Below are positions 7,835-16,851 of a stretch of 64,000 bases of DNA, piece after piece (the stretch's first letter is position 1; the number at the start of each line of letters is the position of its first letter). The stretch is taken from the NCBI GenBank assembly GCA_012840135.1, contig DUMA01000032.1, positions 103,974-167,973 of the forward strand, in the 5' to 3' direction. The position numbers and the translations under genes were made by a program. Under the pieces are notes generated by a model that saw only the letters and a list, made by a program, of their open reading frames with translations, did no database searches and was not told the origin of the DNA. Source of the DNA: Thermoanaerobacterales bacterium. Its GTDB lineage: Bacteria > Bacillota > Thermosediminibacteria > Thermosediminibacterales > Tepidanaerobacteraceae.

Positions 7835-9256
7835 TTATTGCTTTGTATATTTTTTCTGAGTTATGGAATTTTTCACGATTTCCCGACCCTGAGAAAGGTC
7901 TTTTATTTCTCCCAGGGCCATGAGCTGTGCCAGAATGTTTCCAAGGGCGGTGGCTTCTACGGGCCCTGCCAGCACAGTCTTGCCGGTTATATTGGCGGTG
8001 TGCTGGCATAAAAACTCATCCTGGATGCCGCCACCGACCATGTTGATGATATCTATGGTCCTGCCGGTTATTTTTTCAAGATCGGATATCCTGGCCTTGT
8101 ATTCCCGGGCAAGACCGTTATATACGGCTCTGGCGATCTCTCCTATATCTTCGGGTTCGCCCTGACCTTTATTTTTGCAGTACTCCCGGACCGCCGAAGC
8201 CATGTTTGTCGGAGCCAGGAAGCTCTTATCGTTGGGATCGATTATGAAGCTGTCATTTTTAGCCGTGGCGGCGGCCTTGCTTATCTCACCGTATCCCACA
8301 TCGATTCCATGTTCCTGCCAGTGTTTTTTGAGCTGCTGGATCATCCAGAGGCCATTTATGTTCTTTAAAAATCTTATTCTGCCTTCCAGGCCGCCCTCAT
8401 TGGTGAAGTTATTTTTTAAGGAGTTTTCATTCACTATGGGTTCTTTGCTTTCTATCCCCAGCAATGACCAGGTGCCGCTGCTTATGTACGCACAGTTTTC
8501 TCCTTCGAGGGGTGTCGCGGCAACGGCAGAAGCGGTATCATGACTTCCCACCGACATCACAGGCACGTCCGAAAGACCCGTCTCCTCCTGGATGCCTTCG
8601 GTCAGCTTACCTATTATATGGCCGGGCATCATTATCTTCTGAAGTATGTTTGCGGGTAAGGATAATCTTTCCAGCATCTTTACAGCCCAGGTTTTTGAAT
8701 GTACCTCCATCATCTGGGATGTTGAAGCGATGGTGTATTCATTAAATCTTTGTCCGGTCAAGTAGAAATTGAAGAGATCCGGCATGAAGAGGAGTGCATC
8801 GGCTTTTTCCAATATGTACGGCCTGAATTTTAAGTCAGCATAAAGCTGGTACAGAGTGTTTAATTGTAAATACTGTATGCCGGTGACTTTATATATTTCT
8901 TCAAAGGATATGATTTTTTCTACATCGTCAATTATGTTATCGGTCCTATTGTCCCTGTAATGAATGGGATTTGATAAAAGGTCTCCATTTTTATCGATCA
9001 GGCCATAATCCACACCCCAGGTATCTATTCCAATACCGGATATTTCAATTCCTTTGGACGCCGCTTTTTTAAGTCCATTCTTAAGTTCGTGAAACAATCT
9101 CGGAAAATCCCAGTAAAACCTGCTACCTATCCTCACAGGGTCATTGGGAAACCTGTGGATTTCCTCCAGTTCAATTTTGTTTCCATCGAACTGGCTGAGG
9201 ATTATTCTACCGCTGGATGCTCCGAAATCGGCGGCAAGATTATATATCTTAGCCAT
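7835..9256 (-). CDS. rhaB: Rhamnulokinase
   Basis: FGGY-family sugar kinase, 473 residues from the ATG at 9256, which follows GGGAGGGG by about eight bases; a longer in-frame extension to 9331 lacks a ribosome binding site. It shows the ATP-binding ADFGASSGR start, GIDTWGVDYGLID, SVGSHDTASAVA and SSGTWSLLG motifs, and MVGGGIQDEFLCQHTAN, which is typical of rhamnulokinases. It phosphorylates L-rhamnulose at O1 using ATP. It is the last gene of the catabolic cluster that includes the isomerase and aldolase, which strongly supports the substrate. Confidence 0.95.
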   Translation of the reverse strand: MAKIYNLAADFGASSGRIILSQFDGNKIELEEIHRFPNDPVRIGSRFYWDFPRLFHELKNGLKKAASKGIEISGIGIDTWGVDYGLIDKNGDLLSNPIHYRDNRTDNIIDDVEKIISFEEIYKVTGIQYLQLNTLYQLYADLKFRPYILEKADALLFMPDLFNFYLTGQRFNEYTIASTSQMMEVHSKTWAVKMLERLSLPANILQKIMMPGHIIGKLTEGIQEETGLSDVPVMSVGSHDTASAVAATPLEGENCAYISSGTWSLLGIESKEPIVNENSLKNNFTNEGGLEGRIRFLKNINGLWMIQQLKKHWQEHGIDVGYGEISKAAATAKNDSFIIDPNDKSFLAPTNMASAVREYCKNKGQGEPEDIGEIARAVYNGLAREYKARISDLEKITGRTIDIINMVGGGIQDEFLCQHTANITGKTVLAGPVEATALGNILAQLMALGEIKDLSQGREIVKNSITQKKYTKQ

Positions 9257-9327
9257 ATCATGCCCCTCCCGATTTAAGTTTAGTTTTAAGCGAAGAAAGG
9301 AATTATCAATTAATATATTTACTGCAT

Positions 9328-10365
9328 TCAAGGATTTATCACGACTCGCAGTCCTTCATGGCTCTCGGCCACTTTATATCCTTCGAGGATATCGTCCAGG
9401 CAAAATCTGTGGGATATGTATCTCCCGATTTTTATTGCTCCTGATCCAATGAGATCCAGAGCTTTCCTGTGATGGCCGGGTGATGCCCCGTGGGAACCGT
9501 GGACGAACACTTCCCTATAATGAATAATATTCGTATCCATTGTCACCATGGATTTATTTCTGGGTAGGCCCCCGAAGAAGTTTACCCTGGCCCTGTTTCC
9601 CGCCATCTTCAAAGCCTCTGCCTGGGCTTCGGGGGAAGAATTGGCCACTATCACCACATCGGCGCCCTGGTCTCCGGTCTCTTCCAGGACTCTGGATACT
9701 GCATTTTCTTCAGAAGAACAGATGTAGACATCAGCCCCGAATTTTTTAGCTATTTCAAGCCTGGGCCTGGATCGCTGGACCATGATGATTTTCGTTGCGC
9801 CCATGTGCCTTGCAACTTCTATCATCATACAACCCACGGGCCCTGCCCCTATGATTACCACCGTATCGCCAAGTTTTATATTGGAAAGCTCCAGGCCGTT
9901 TAGCACACAGGCCAGGGGTTCTGCCAGGGCCGCTTCATCGTAGGATACATTGTCGGGAATCTTATGTATCGGGCCGTAATTTACCGCAAGGCTATTCAAC
10001 GCCACATATTCCGCAAATCCTCCCGGAAACTGATATCCCAGGGCATAATTTATATGACAGATATTGCCCATGCCGTTTTCACAATATCTACATTCACCGC
10101 AGGGTATATCTCCACCCATGGCTACCCTGTCTCCGGGTTTGAATCTGGTGACTTTTGGCCCCACTTCCACTACCTCGCCGGCGATCTCGTGGCCCAGTAT
10201 CTGCGGGGGTTTTACCCTTTTGTTGCCATGATGGAATATCCTGATGTCCGAACCGCAGATGGCACATGCTTTTACTCTTACCAGGACACCATTTTCATCT
10301 ATTTTGGGCACCGGAACATCTTTCACTTCAATTTTCCCGATGTCTTCAAAAACGGCGGCTTTCAT
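9328..10365 (-). CDS. Zinc-dependent medium-chain alcohol/polyol dehydrogenase
   Basis: A 345-residue MDR-family enzyme of the sorbitol/threonine dehydrogenase group. Catalytic zinc ligands are likely Cys37 (CAICGSD) and His59-Glu60 (LGHE); the structural zinc cluster is Cys89, 92, 95 and 103 (CGECRYCENGMGNIC). GAGPVG is the nucleotide-binding turn. The substrate is not set by sequence. In a rhamnose cluster it could reduce L-lactaldehyde or oxidise a sugar or polyol intermediate. A close paralogue sits at 44683-45729 beside an aldolase gene. It lies 71 bases upstream of rhaB in the same operon. Confidence 0.9.
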   Translation of the reverse strand: MKAAVFEDIGKIEVKDVPVPKIDENGVLVRVKACAICGSDIRIFHHGNKRVKPPQILGHEIAGEVVEVGPKVTRFKPGDRVAMGGDIPCGECRYCENGMGNICHINYALGYQFPGGFAEYVALNSLAVNYGPIHKIPDNVSYDEAALAEPLACVLNGLELSNIKLGDTVVIIGAGPVGCMMIEVARHMGATKIIMVQRSRPRLEIAKKFGADVYICSSEENAVSRVLEETGDQGADVVIVANSSPEAQAEALKMAGNRARVNFFGGLPRNKSMVTMDTNIIHYREVFVHGSHGASPGHHRKALDLIGSGAIKIGRYISHRFCLDDILEGYKVAESHEGLRVVINP

Positions 10366-10376
10366 TTCATATCCTC

Positions 10377-11201
10377 CTAACCCCGAGACTTCCCGCCGGT
10401 GATGTTGTAGGTAACGCCGTGTATATAGCTTGCCCTATCGGATGCCAGAAAGCAGACAAGGTCGGCCACTTCTCTCAATGTTCCCACTCTCCCCAGAGGG
10501 ATGGATACTTTCTCATAGCTTTTTCTCAGTTGTTCCACAGTTATTCCGCGGGTGTATGCCAGTGCCTCCTCATAGGCTTCCGTCCTCAAAGCGGTCTTTT
10601 CCAGGATCCCCGGCGCCAGGGCTACGACCCTTATCCCGTATTTCCCCAGTTCTTTTGCCCAGGACCTGGTAAGGGAATAAAGAGCGGCCTTGGTAGCGGC
10701 ATAGCAGCTCTGGCCTTCGGAACCTTCAAGCCCGCTTTCTGAGCTCATATTGATTATGACCCCGCTATTTCTTTTAATCATTTCCCTGGCTGCCGCTTGT
10801 GCGCACAGGAAGGCGCCTTTCTGGTTTATGGCCACCATAAGGTCAAATTCTTTTTCCTTCAGTTCATATTTACCCTTCGGGTCCATGGGGTCCACCAGCA
10901 ACCGGGGCAGATTTATGCCGGCGTTGTTGACGAGAATATCCACTCTGCCGAACTTTTCAACGACCTTTTGCACCATATTTTCTACGCTTTGAGCATTTGT
11001 CACATCCACCTGAACAAACATATGATTTTCAGAGCCGCCGCACAGTTCATTTAAAACTTCATGCCCCGCCGGGTTTACATCGCATACCACCACATGCATC
11101 CCTTGCTCCGCCATCTCTTCGGCCACGGCTTTCCCTATCCCGGAAGCGCTGCCGGTAACGATGGCGACTTTGCCTTCAAGGCCAAGCCATGATTTTTCCA
11201 T
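10377..11201 (-). CDS. Short-chain dehydrogenase/reductase (sorbitol-6-phosphate dehydrogenase-like)
   Basis: A classical SDR, 274 residues from the ATG at 11201, which has a GGAGG site; a 15-residue upstream extension is unlikely. It carries TGSASGIGKA for NAD(P) binding, the NNAG motif (LVNNAGINLP), and the Ser...Tyr-x-x-x-Lys catalytic set (SSESG, CYAATK). The insert between the NNAG motif and the catalytic Ser (PMDPKGKYELKEKEF) resembles sorbitol-6-phosphate 2-dehydrogenase-like members. Its role here is unproven: one of three dehydrogenases between the aldolase and rhaB, probably acting on a sugar or aldehyde of this pathway. Confidence 0.88.
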   Translation of the reverse strand: MEKSWLGLEGKVAIVTGSASGIGKAVAEEMAEQGMHVVVCDVNPAGHEVLNELCGGSENHMFVQVDVTNAQSVENMVQKVVEKFGRVDILVNNAGINLPRLLVDPMDPKGKYELKEKEFDLMVAINQKGAFLCAQAAAREMIKRNSGVIINMSSESGLEGSEGQSCYAATKAALYSLTRSWAKELGKYGIRVVALAPGILEKTALRTEAYEEALAYTRGITVEQLRKSYEKVSIPLGRVGTLREVADLVCFLASDRASYIHGVTYNITGGKSRG

Positions 11202-11344
11202 ATTAATGCCTCCAATCTTACATAAAAATATAAAACAGAATATCACCCGTACATCTGAAAAGCTATACGCCGGTTAAACTGCATGTTATGCTAACTTCGC
11301 CATTTGCCTCTCAGCCACAGAAACCATTTACATTAAATTTTTCA

Positions 11345-12631
11345 TCACCTGTCGCTTAAACCTATTTTTTTAAATATCTGAATCCTTTCTTCCAAATCTG
11401 GATATTTTTTTATGGTTTTTTGTGAAAACATGCCGTCTTCGATATCCCGAGTGGCAGCTTTTTCATGCCCTATAAGCGCCCATGTGGAATCGACAAGGTT
11501 TCGAAAATCGGGTTTTTTATAGGCGTCGCAGATAAAAGGTTGTCGCGGAGAATTTATATCTTCGCCACTTATCTCAAAGAATCCGTACTTTTTGCAGAGA
11601 GCCTTCAGTCTTGCAAGCTGTTGGAGACTGTTCCTGGTGGGCATATAAGTGATGGCTTTAAATCCCGCATCCTTTAACACCTCAAATAGCTCTTCCAGAT
11701 AGCCGTCCTCAAATTTCTGAGCTCTTTTATCTCCGGTGACGGAGTCTTTTACATCCCCCAGGTACGCATACGCCGGGATGGCCCCTACCTCATCCGCCAT
11801 TTTAATAAAATCTTTCACGTCCGGGCATTCACCGGTGGCGTTAATATAAAAGAATGATGTGTCGCTTTTCAACACTCCCAGTACATCGTAGAGATAGTAT
11901 TCGTTTTCCAAATCCAGCAGGTATTTTTCATTCTTTTCGCTAACGGGCAATTTCATTTTTGTTTTTAAAAACTCCAGAAGCTCAGAACCTCTACCGAATT
12001 TTTCCGTCAATTTTTTTGCCAGGGCAAAAAGTATATGCCTTTCGGTTATGCTTCCTCCTTCATTATTTTTGGAAAGAGGAACAATATCTTTATCAAAGTC
12101 CAGTTTAATGCCCGATGGGGCCATAGTACCGTTTATCTTTTCTACCATCAGCCGGTTTCGCTTGTTTCTTTCTTCCTTATAAGGTTCAATAAATGCTTTT
12201 ACTTTATTTATCTGAGTATGAGGAATACCGTGTAGAGTCACATACGCTATATCATTCTGATCTGGGTTGTTTATTTTTCTCCCTTTTAAGGGTGTCCGGG
12301 AAAAATCCGCCCTGCATTCCATCCCTATGGTAGTAGCTATGCCTATTATATTGCCCGCTTCTATGAATTCCGGAACGCCGCTTACGGTATCATGATCTAC
12401 AATGCCGCACGTGGCAAGGCCGGCATTATATGAGGCCCATACGGCTTTAGCGGGGGAATAGGGTGAAAAGGAATAGAAGGTGTGAATATGGTTGTTCACG
12501 CAATCGCCTGTCTGGGACCGCAATATGCAGCCATTTTCAATGGCTTCTGCAAGTTTCCTAAGATTTTCAAGTCTTATGTTTAAATCCTCATTATTAAGTT
12601 CCTCAATATACCGCTCATATTTCTTTTCCAT
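11345..12631 (-). CDS. PHP-domain metal-dependent hydrolase in the rhamnose cluster
   Basis: A 428-residue protein from the ATG at 12631 (ribosome binding site AAAGGA). The PHP fold is shown by NHIH (His48, His50), the VDHDT motif (Asp79-His80-Asp81) and GMECRADF (Glu105), which form the usual trinuclear metal site. It is much longer than single-domain PHP phosphatases, with a central insert (about 150-280) not recognised. Members hydrolyse phosphoesters or phosphonates. Its position between two dehydrogenase genes suggests a sugar-phosphate substrate, but rhamnose degradation by the standard kinase/aldolase route needs no such enzyme. Confidence 0.85.
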   Translation of the reverse strand: MEKKYERYIEELNNEDLNIRLENLRKLAEAIENGCILRSQTGDCVNNHIHTFYSFSPYSPAKAVWASYNAGLATCGIVDHDTVSGVPEFIEAGNIIGIATTIGMECRADFSRTPLKGRKINNPDQNDIAYVTLHGIPHTQINKVKAFIEPYKEERNKRNRLMVEKINGTMAPSGIKLDFDKDIVPLSKNNEGGSITERHILFALAKKLTEKFGRGSELLEFLKTKMKLPVSEKNEKYLLDLENEYYLYDVLGVLKSDTSFFYINATGECPDVKDFIKMADEVGAIPAYAYLGDVKDSVTGDKRAQKFEDGYLEELFEVLKDAGFKAITYMPTRNSLQQLARLKALCKKYGFFEISGEDINSPRQPFICDAYKKPDFRNLVDSTWALIGHEKAATRDIEDGMFSQKTIKKYPDLEERIQIFKKIGLSDR

Positions 12632-12681
12632 GATATTCCTTTGCTCCCATATATATATTTCATATGACGTGGCACGGGTTT

Positions 12682-13947
12682 TTATTTTATTGGTTTGGCA
12701 TTTGCCAGCAGATACCTTTCCGCTTCGGTGCACCACAGACTATTGTTGTTTTCCACAATATCGGCAAGTTTTGCAAAAAGCGGGTCCGTCTTTCCCTTTT
12801 CCCGGAAATCCGAAATAGCCGTAAGTTCCATTTCGATGTTGGTATAGATAAGCTTTTTGCCTCCGGGTATTTTGGGGAGATTCAAGGTGGTCTCCACCAC
12901 ACAGTTGAGCCCTCCCACGTGAGTTATCATTGCTGCCGGGTTTATGAGACCTTTTTCCATCAGTTGCAGGGATTCAATCATGTCATCGGTATTGCCTCCG
13001 CTGGTGCCAACTACATGAGTGGAGTTGTAGTGCACGTTGTAGAAATTAAACTCCGCAGAAAAAGCGGGATTGGTGGGGCCTGCAAAGAAATTGAGGCATC
13101 CATCCCTGCCCAGGATTTTATCGGCCATCTCCACCACGGGTTTTACAGGCGCAAACACGAAGACATCACTGTAGCCTTTTCCGCCGGTGAGGTCCACCAA
13201 GTATTTATCCACGTTTTCGATGCCGGCAGTGTTTATATATTTGAGTTCCACACCGTTTTTGGCGGCTTCTTCCACGGTGATGATCCGGGCTGCCCTGGCA
13301 AGTCTTGCATCATCGATGTCGGTCACTACAAGGAATCGAGGTTTTCTCGGACCATGGATGGCATAATCCACCGCCCCCAGCCCCATGGGGCCTGCCGCCC
13401 CCAGCATGGCCATATTGCCGCCTTCTGCAATGCCCATGTGATGCACATAAGAACCCTGGACGGTGTGGTAGCTGGCATGAAAGGCTCCCACTATGCAGGA
13501 CATGGGTTCGGATAAGGACCCGTAAAAATAGGCTTCACCTTCGTAAGTCAAAAGGCAGTTCATCTCCATAACTTCATTGGGTATGATTATATATGTGGCA
13601 TCCCCCCCTATATACTGGAAGGAATATCCCGGTGCCGCAAGAGTTCCTCTATAGTTCAGCGCCGGCTGAACGGTAAACTTCTGACCGGGTTTGAATTTTA
13701 GGCTCCACTTTTTCCCTACTTCCAGAATTTCACCGCAAAATTCATGTCCGATGATGACGGGTCTTTTGTCTATATCTTTCGGAACCCTCTTGTGTTCCGG
13801 TCCCTGCACCGCCGCCTTGTATGAAGACATGCAAAGGCTATCCGATACAATGTGGGCCAGGATTTCATCGTCTTTTATGGGCGGCAGCTCAAATTCCTCA
13901 AGCCTGAGGTCATTTTTCCCGTATAATCTTACTGCTTTTGTCTTCAT
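12682..13947 (-). CDS. Medium-chain dehydrogenase resembling L-sorbose 1-phosphate reductase
   Basis: A 421-residue zinc-type MDR protein from the ATG at 13947, which follows AGGAGAGG; a 32-residue upstream extension is poorly supported. Catalytic-site elements are SLCMSSYK and IIGHEF; the four-Cys structural zinc cluster of the neighbouring dehydrogenase is absent. LGAAGPMGLGAVDYA forms the cofactor-binding turn. The overall pattern resembles the SorE group of L-sorbose 1-phosphate reductases, which would suggest a phosphorylated ketose as substrate, for instance rhamnulose 1-phosphate or a by-product. This assignment is by memory of the family and not certain. Confidence 0.8.
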   Translation of the reverse strand: MKTKAVRLYGKNDLRLEEFELPPIKDDEILAHIVSDSLCMSSYKAAVQGPEHKRVPKDIDKRPVIIGHEFCGEILEVGKKWSLKFKPGQKFTVQPALNYRGTLAAPGYSFQYIGGDATYIIIPNEVMEMNCLLTYEGEAYFYGSLSEPMSCIVGAFHASYHTVQGSYVHHMGIAEGGNMAMLGAAGPMGLGAVDYAIHGPRKPRFLVVTDIDDARLARAARIITVEEAAKNGVELKYINTAGIENVDKYLVDLTGGKGYSDVFVFAPVKPVVEMADKILGRDGCLNFFAGPTNPAFSAEFNFYNVHYNSTHVVGTSGGNTDDMIESLQLMEKGLINPAAMITHVGGLNCVVETTLNLPKIPGGKKLIYTNIEMELTAISDFREKGKTDPLFAKLADIVENNNSLWCTEAERYLLANAKPIK

Positions 13948-14061
13948 GCAAATCCTCTCCTTGCAGAATATGTTTTGATTAACATCGATTCCAGCATAGA
14001 AAGCCGTTTTATTTGCCGGAGACGGCCCGGCACCTTTGCTCATCCTGCCTCTGGTGGAGAA

Positions 14062-15114
14062 TTAACTTCTTTTTATCAAGGCTTTACGGTATTTTTCGCT
14101 CTCCCAGTTTTTGATGAATCCGATCTCTTCGGGCGTCATTTTCTTTATGGGAAGTCCTTTTTCTTTGATATTTTTCAAAACATAAATATATGCAAGTAGA
14201 GTTTCTTCCATGGTAAGAGCTTCCTGAAAAGAAGTCCTATAAGTTATTTCTCCGGTTTTTGTGTTGATATTCAGTTTATTTTCATTATTATCCAGCGAGA
14301 TGTTATCGTTCAGATAAACTAATTGATCCGGGTATAGGGCATTTTTATCAAAAAAATCAGAGGAGATGCTGTTATTTTTAAAGAAGTCTTTTAGATATGC
14401 GGTGCGGCTCATAAAAATGTCGTCGTCGATCTTCTCAACAAGGATCTCCGGGTAAGGTTCCATTAGTTTTAAGAATTTCTTTATAGACCCGTTTACATCC
14501 TCATGGAGTCTTATGACTTCCTCACGTCTATCGGAGTTTACTATGAGGCCGTGATTTTCCATAAATATAGCTTTTGGAAACTTTCCGCCGCTTTTCATGT
14601 GGCGCTCCAACGCTTCCCGTATCTTGAGAGTAAGAGCAAAACCCGGATTTACATATGGAATCCAGAGGAAACAATAGGGCTTGCCGGAAAATATCTCCCG
14701 GATGATTTCTTCACCCTTTTTGCTGCAGCAGAGGATATTAACATAGACCGCATGTGAATGAATCACATATTTTTGTAAAATCGAATGAAAGCCCGCTTCC
14801 ACAGAAGGTCTGAGTTCCTTTAATCCTTCAACTTTAACTACACTCTTTTTCAAAAAAGCAGTGCTGTCTTTTTCATAGTCAATACCGGAATCCAAATCCG
14901 CCCGGTCAAAATAGTCTTTAATATCTTTGTAATTTACCACTACGAATCCTTCGCTTCTAGTCACCTGCTTCAGTTTATAGCCCGAAGCCTTAACCGCCAT
15001 AAGCTCATCATTTAGTTTTACCGAAGTGTTGCCTCCGCCCCCCTGCACCATGTCTGGGGAGTTGCCCACGGCCCGGGATATGATCTCGAGATCCTGAAAG
15101 GCAGCATCATTCAT
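14062..15114 (-). CDS. Class II aldolase, probable rhamnulose-1-phosphate aldolase
   Basis: A 350-residue class II aldolase/adducin-fold protein, counted from the ATG at 15114. Zinc ligands are expected from IHSHAVYVN and from MENHGLIV; GGGGNTSVKL is the phosphate-binding loop. It should split L-rhamnulose 1-phosphate to DHAP and L-lactaldehyde. It is longer than E. coli RhaD (274 residues): the C-terminal 110 residues, after the aldolase core, contain FMSRTAYLKDFF and LYPDQLVYL, reminiscent of the aldolase half of the RhaD-type bifunctional aldolase/dehydrogenases but without the dehydrogenase half. The separate dehydrogenases nearby could supply that activity. Confidence 0.85.
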   Translation of the reverse strand: MNDAAFQDLEIISRAVGNSPDMVQGGGGNTSVKLNDELMAVKASGYKLKQVTRSEGFVVVNYKDIKDYFDRADLDSGIDYEKDSTAFLKKSVVKVEGLKELRPSVEAGFHSILQKYVIHSHAVYVNILCCSKKGEEIIREIFSGKPYCFLWIPYVNPGFALTLKIREALERHMKSGGKFPKAIFMENHGLIVNSDRREEVIRLHEDVNGSIKKFLKLMEPYPEILVEKIDDDIFMSRTAYLKDFFKNNSISSDFFDKNALYPDQLVYLNDNISLDNNENKLNINTKTGEITYRTSFQEALTMEETLLAYIYVLKNIKEKGLPIKKMTPEEIGFIKNWESEKYRKALIKRS

Positions 15115-15146
15115 GGGATTACCTTCTTTCCATTTAAAGTTATTCG

Positions 15147-15240
15147 TGTAAAAAGTCGATTCTGGTGGTTGTGGTCTGGCACCTGACCGTTCAGCCAAAC
15201 GCTTTAAGCCGCTCCTTCGCTCTGCAGGGGTATGCCCGTA
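15147..15240 (-). repeat. Dispersed degraded repeat, copy 1
   Basis: On the minus strand CCCTGCAGAGCGAAGGA ... TGGCTGAACGGTCAGGTGCC ... ACAACC matches the 3' half of the repeat at 30339-30580. It lies between rhaI and the aldolase gene. Confidence 0.65.
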
Positions 15241-15261
15241 ATTCGGCGTGTAAATGCAGTC

Positions 15262-16476
15262 CTACTCCCAGCCCTTGCCGCCTATGCCTCTTTCAAGCTT
15301 CTTTTGTTCATAGCCGCTCTCAAGGTATGCTTTCATGGGATCTGGAGCGAGACCCATTTCCTCCCTGATATTTTCCAAAAGCGGCCTTACATCAGTCTCA
15401 AAGGCTTCCCTCACCAGGGCTTCTGCCCCTAAGACATCACCATTTAGTTGACGTTCCTTCAAATGTTCCCTGTCCACTAAAAGCGCTTTCGCATAGGCCG
15501 TCTGAACATTCAAAACCGAACGTATCATGGCAGGAACCTTGGGTTCGATGTTGTGGCTCTGGTCTATCATGTACGCCACATTTTCAGCAGTCTTTTTTGT
15601 CTCGGGGCTGCAGGCTCCCGCCACCAGTTCTTTAAAAATGAGGAAGAGTTCATAGGGATTTATGGAACCTACTATGAGATCGTCATCCCCGTATTTTCTG
15701 TTGTTGAAATGGAAACCTCCCAGTTTGCCCTCATCCAGCAAAAATGCCACAATGTGTTCCACGTTGGTCCCCTGGGGGTGGTGCCCCAGGTCCACCAGCA
15801 CCTGAGCTTTTTTGCCTATTTTTGTAGCAAAGGTGTACGCCATGCCCCAGTCTGCTATATCCGTGTGATAAAATCCCGGCTCGTAAAATTTATACTCTAT
15901 GAGCATCCTCATATCGTCATCCATGGCAGCATCGAGCTCGGCCAGGCTTTCCTCCATCCAGTGCTTTCTATCTCTGAAGTCCCCCTGCCCCGGATAATTG
16001 GTGCCGTCGGCAAACCACAGGCTCAGGATCTTTGAATCGACCGCCCTTGCGATTTCCACGCATTCTAGCATGTGGGCCACCGCCTTTTTTCTGACTTCAG
16101 GATTTGCATTGCACACGCTGCCGAATTTGTAGTCATCTTCCTGGAAAAGATTGGGGTTTACAGCGCCGATTTTAAGCCCGAGACTTTCGGCGAATTCTTT
16201 CACTTCACTGTAGTCATCAACCTTGTCCCAGGGTATATGTATGGCTACGTAAGGGCAGATGCCCGTATATTTATGCACCTGGGCCGCATCTTCCAGCTTC
16301 TCAAACAGGCTTCTGGGCACTCCAGCCTGTTTGAACACCTTGAACCTGGTCCCCGAATCCACGTAGCCCCAGGATGGAGTCTCAACCCTGAAGCTTTTAA
16401 TCATCTTTTTGACCCATTCTACATCGATGCCTTTATCCCTTTGCCTCTCTTCCCATATTTCATATTCTTTAGACAT
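15262..16476 (-). CDS. rhaI: L-rhamnose isomerase (RhaI type)
   Basis: A 404-residue TIM-barrel sugar isomerase from the ATG at 16476, eight bases after AAGGAGG. It belongs to the RhaI group found in Gram-positive bacteria and pseudomonads, not the E. coli RhaA group: [31 protein letters not shown] and [15 protein letters not shown] carry the Glu, Asp and His metal ligands. It converts L-rhamnose to L-rhamnulose, the first catabolic step. It sits between the second DeoR regulator and the aldolase. Confidence 0.95.
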   Translation of the reverse strand: MSKEYEIWEERQRDKGIDVEWVKKMIKSFRVETPSWGYVDSGTRFKVFKQAGVPRSLFEKLEDAAQVHKYTGICPYVAIHIPWDKVDDYSEVKEFAESLGLKIGAVNPNLFQEDDYKFGSVCNANPEVRKKAVAHMLECVEIARAVDSKILSLWFADGTNYPGQGDFRDRKHWMEESLAELDAAMDDDMRMLIEYKFYEPGFYHTDIADWGMAYTFATKIGKKAQVLVDLGHHPQGTNVEHIVAFLLDEGKLGGFHFNNRKYGDDDLIVGSINPYELFLIFKELVAGACSPETKKTAENVAYMIDQSHNIEPKVPAMIRSVLNVQTAYAKALLVDREHLKERQLNGDVLGAEALVREAFETDVRPLLENIREEMGLAPDPMKAYLESGYEQKKLERGIGGKGWE

Positions 16477-16500
16477 TATCAAAACCTCCTTAATCTTTTT

Positions 16501-16539
16501 AATGAGTCAGTGAGTCATAGTACGGTTCTCCGACTCATC
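16501..16539. repeat. Hairpin repeat, copy 1
   Basis: AATGAGTCAG ... ACGGTTCTC.GACTCA, an imperfect palindrome (TGAGTC with GACTCA). The same motif recurs at 16854-16884, where it encodes the last residues of the DeoR protein. Confidence 0.6.
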
Positions 16540-16645
16540 ATATTATGCATGGTTATAAGGCAACATTTTGAACACGCGCTTTAGGGATATCCTTCTTTCG
16601 GTTGACGTCCGACTTCGACCACTACTTGCTGCAAAAACCGCCCGA

Positions 16646-16850
16646 TTATTGTTTAAACTCACTTTGACCCGCTGGTAAGGATTTAATCACTTGCTTTAAA
16701 TCACATGCCGCACCAGCTACACCGCCGGTTTCATCCGGCCTTGGAGCCACTATAATTTCTATGCCCAGTTTTTTTAATTCATCCAGCTCATCTTTCGGTG
16801 TGCCCGCATCCGTTATTATCTTATTTACTGCTGTCACCGGAGCTACTGTT
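16646..16850 (-). pseudogene. Fragment of a second DeoR regulator (C-terminal remnant)
   Basis: The 63-codon frame starts VTAVNKIITDAGTPKDELDELKKLG, which aligns with the C-terminal end of the DeoR protein encoded just upstream (VTAVNKIITDARTPKEEVNELRKLG). Nucleotide identity is clear but many sites differ, so this is an old duplicate. The copy lacks the helix-turn-helix and most of the sensor domain. Its last 28 codons (ETGGVAG ... SEFKQ) may preserve the original family C terminus that the intact neighbour has lost. Confidence 0.8.
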
Positions 16851-16851
16851 A

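Noticed and set aside
7639..7923. Plus-strand hydrophobic frame of 94 codons in the gap before rhaB
   Set aside because: The gap is AT-rich, the frame overlaps the rhaB 3' end, and there is no ribosome binding site.
12664..13515. Long plus-strand frame of 283 codons
   Set aside because: It is antisense to the SorE-like dehydrogenase gene, which has clear motifs and a good start.
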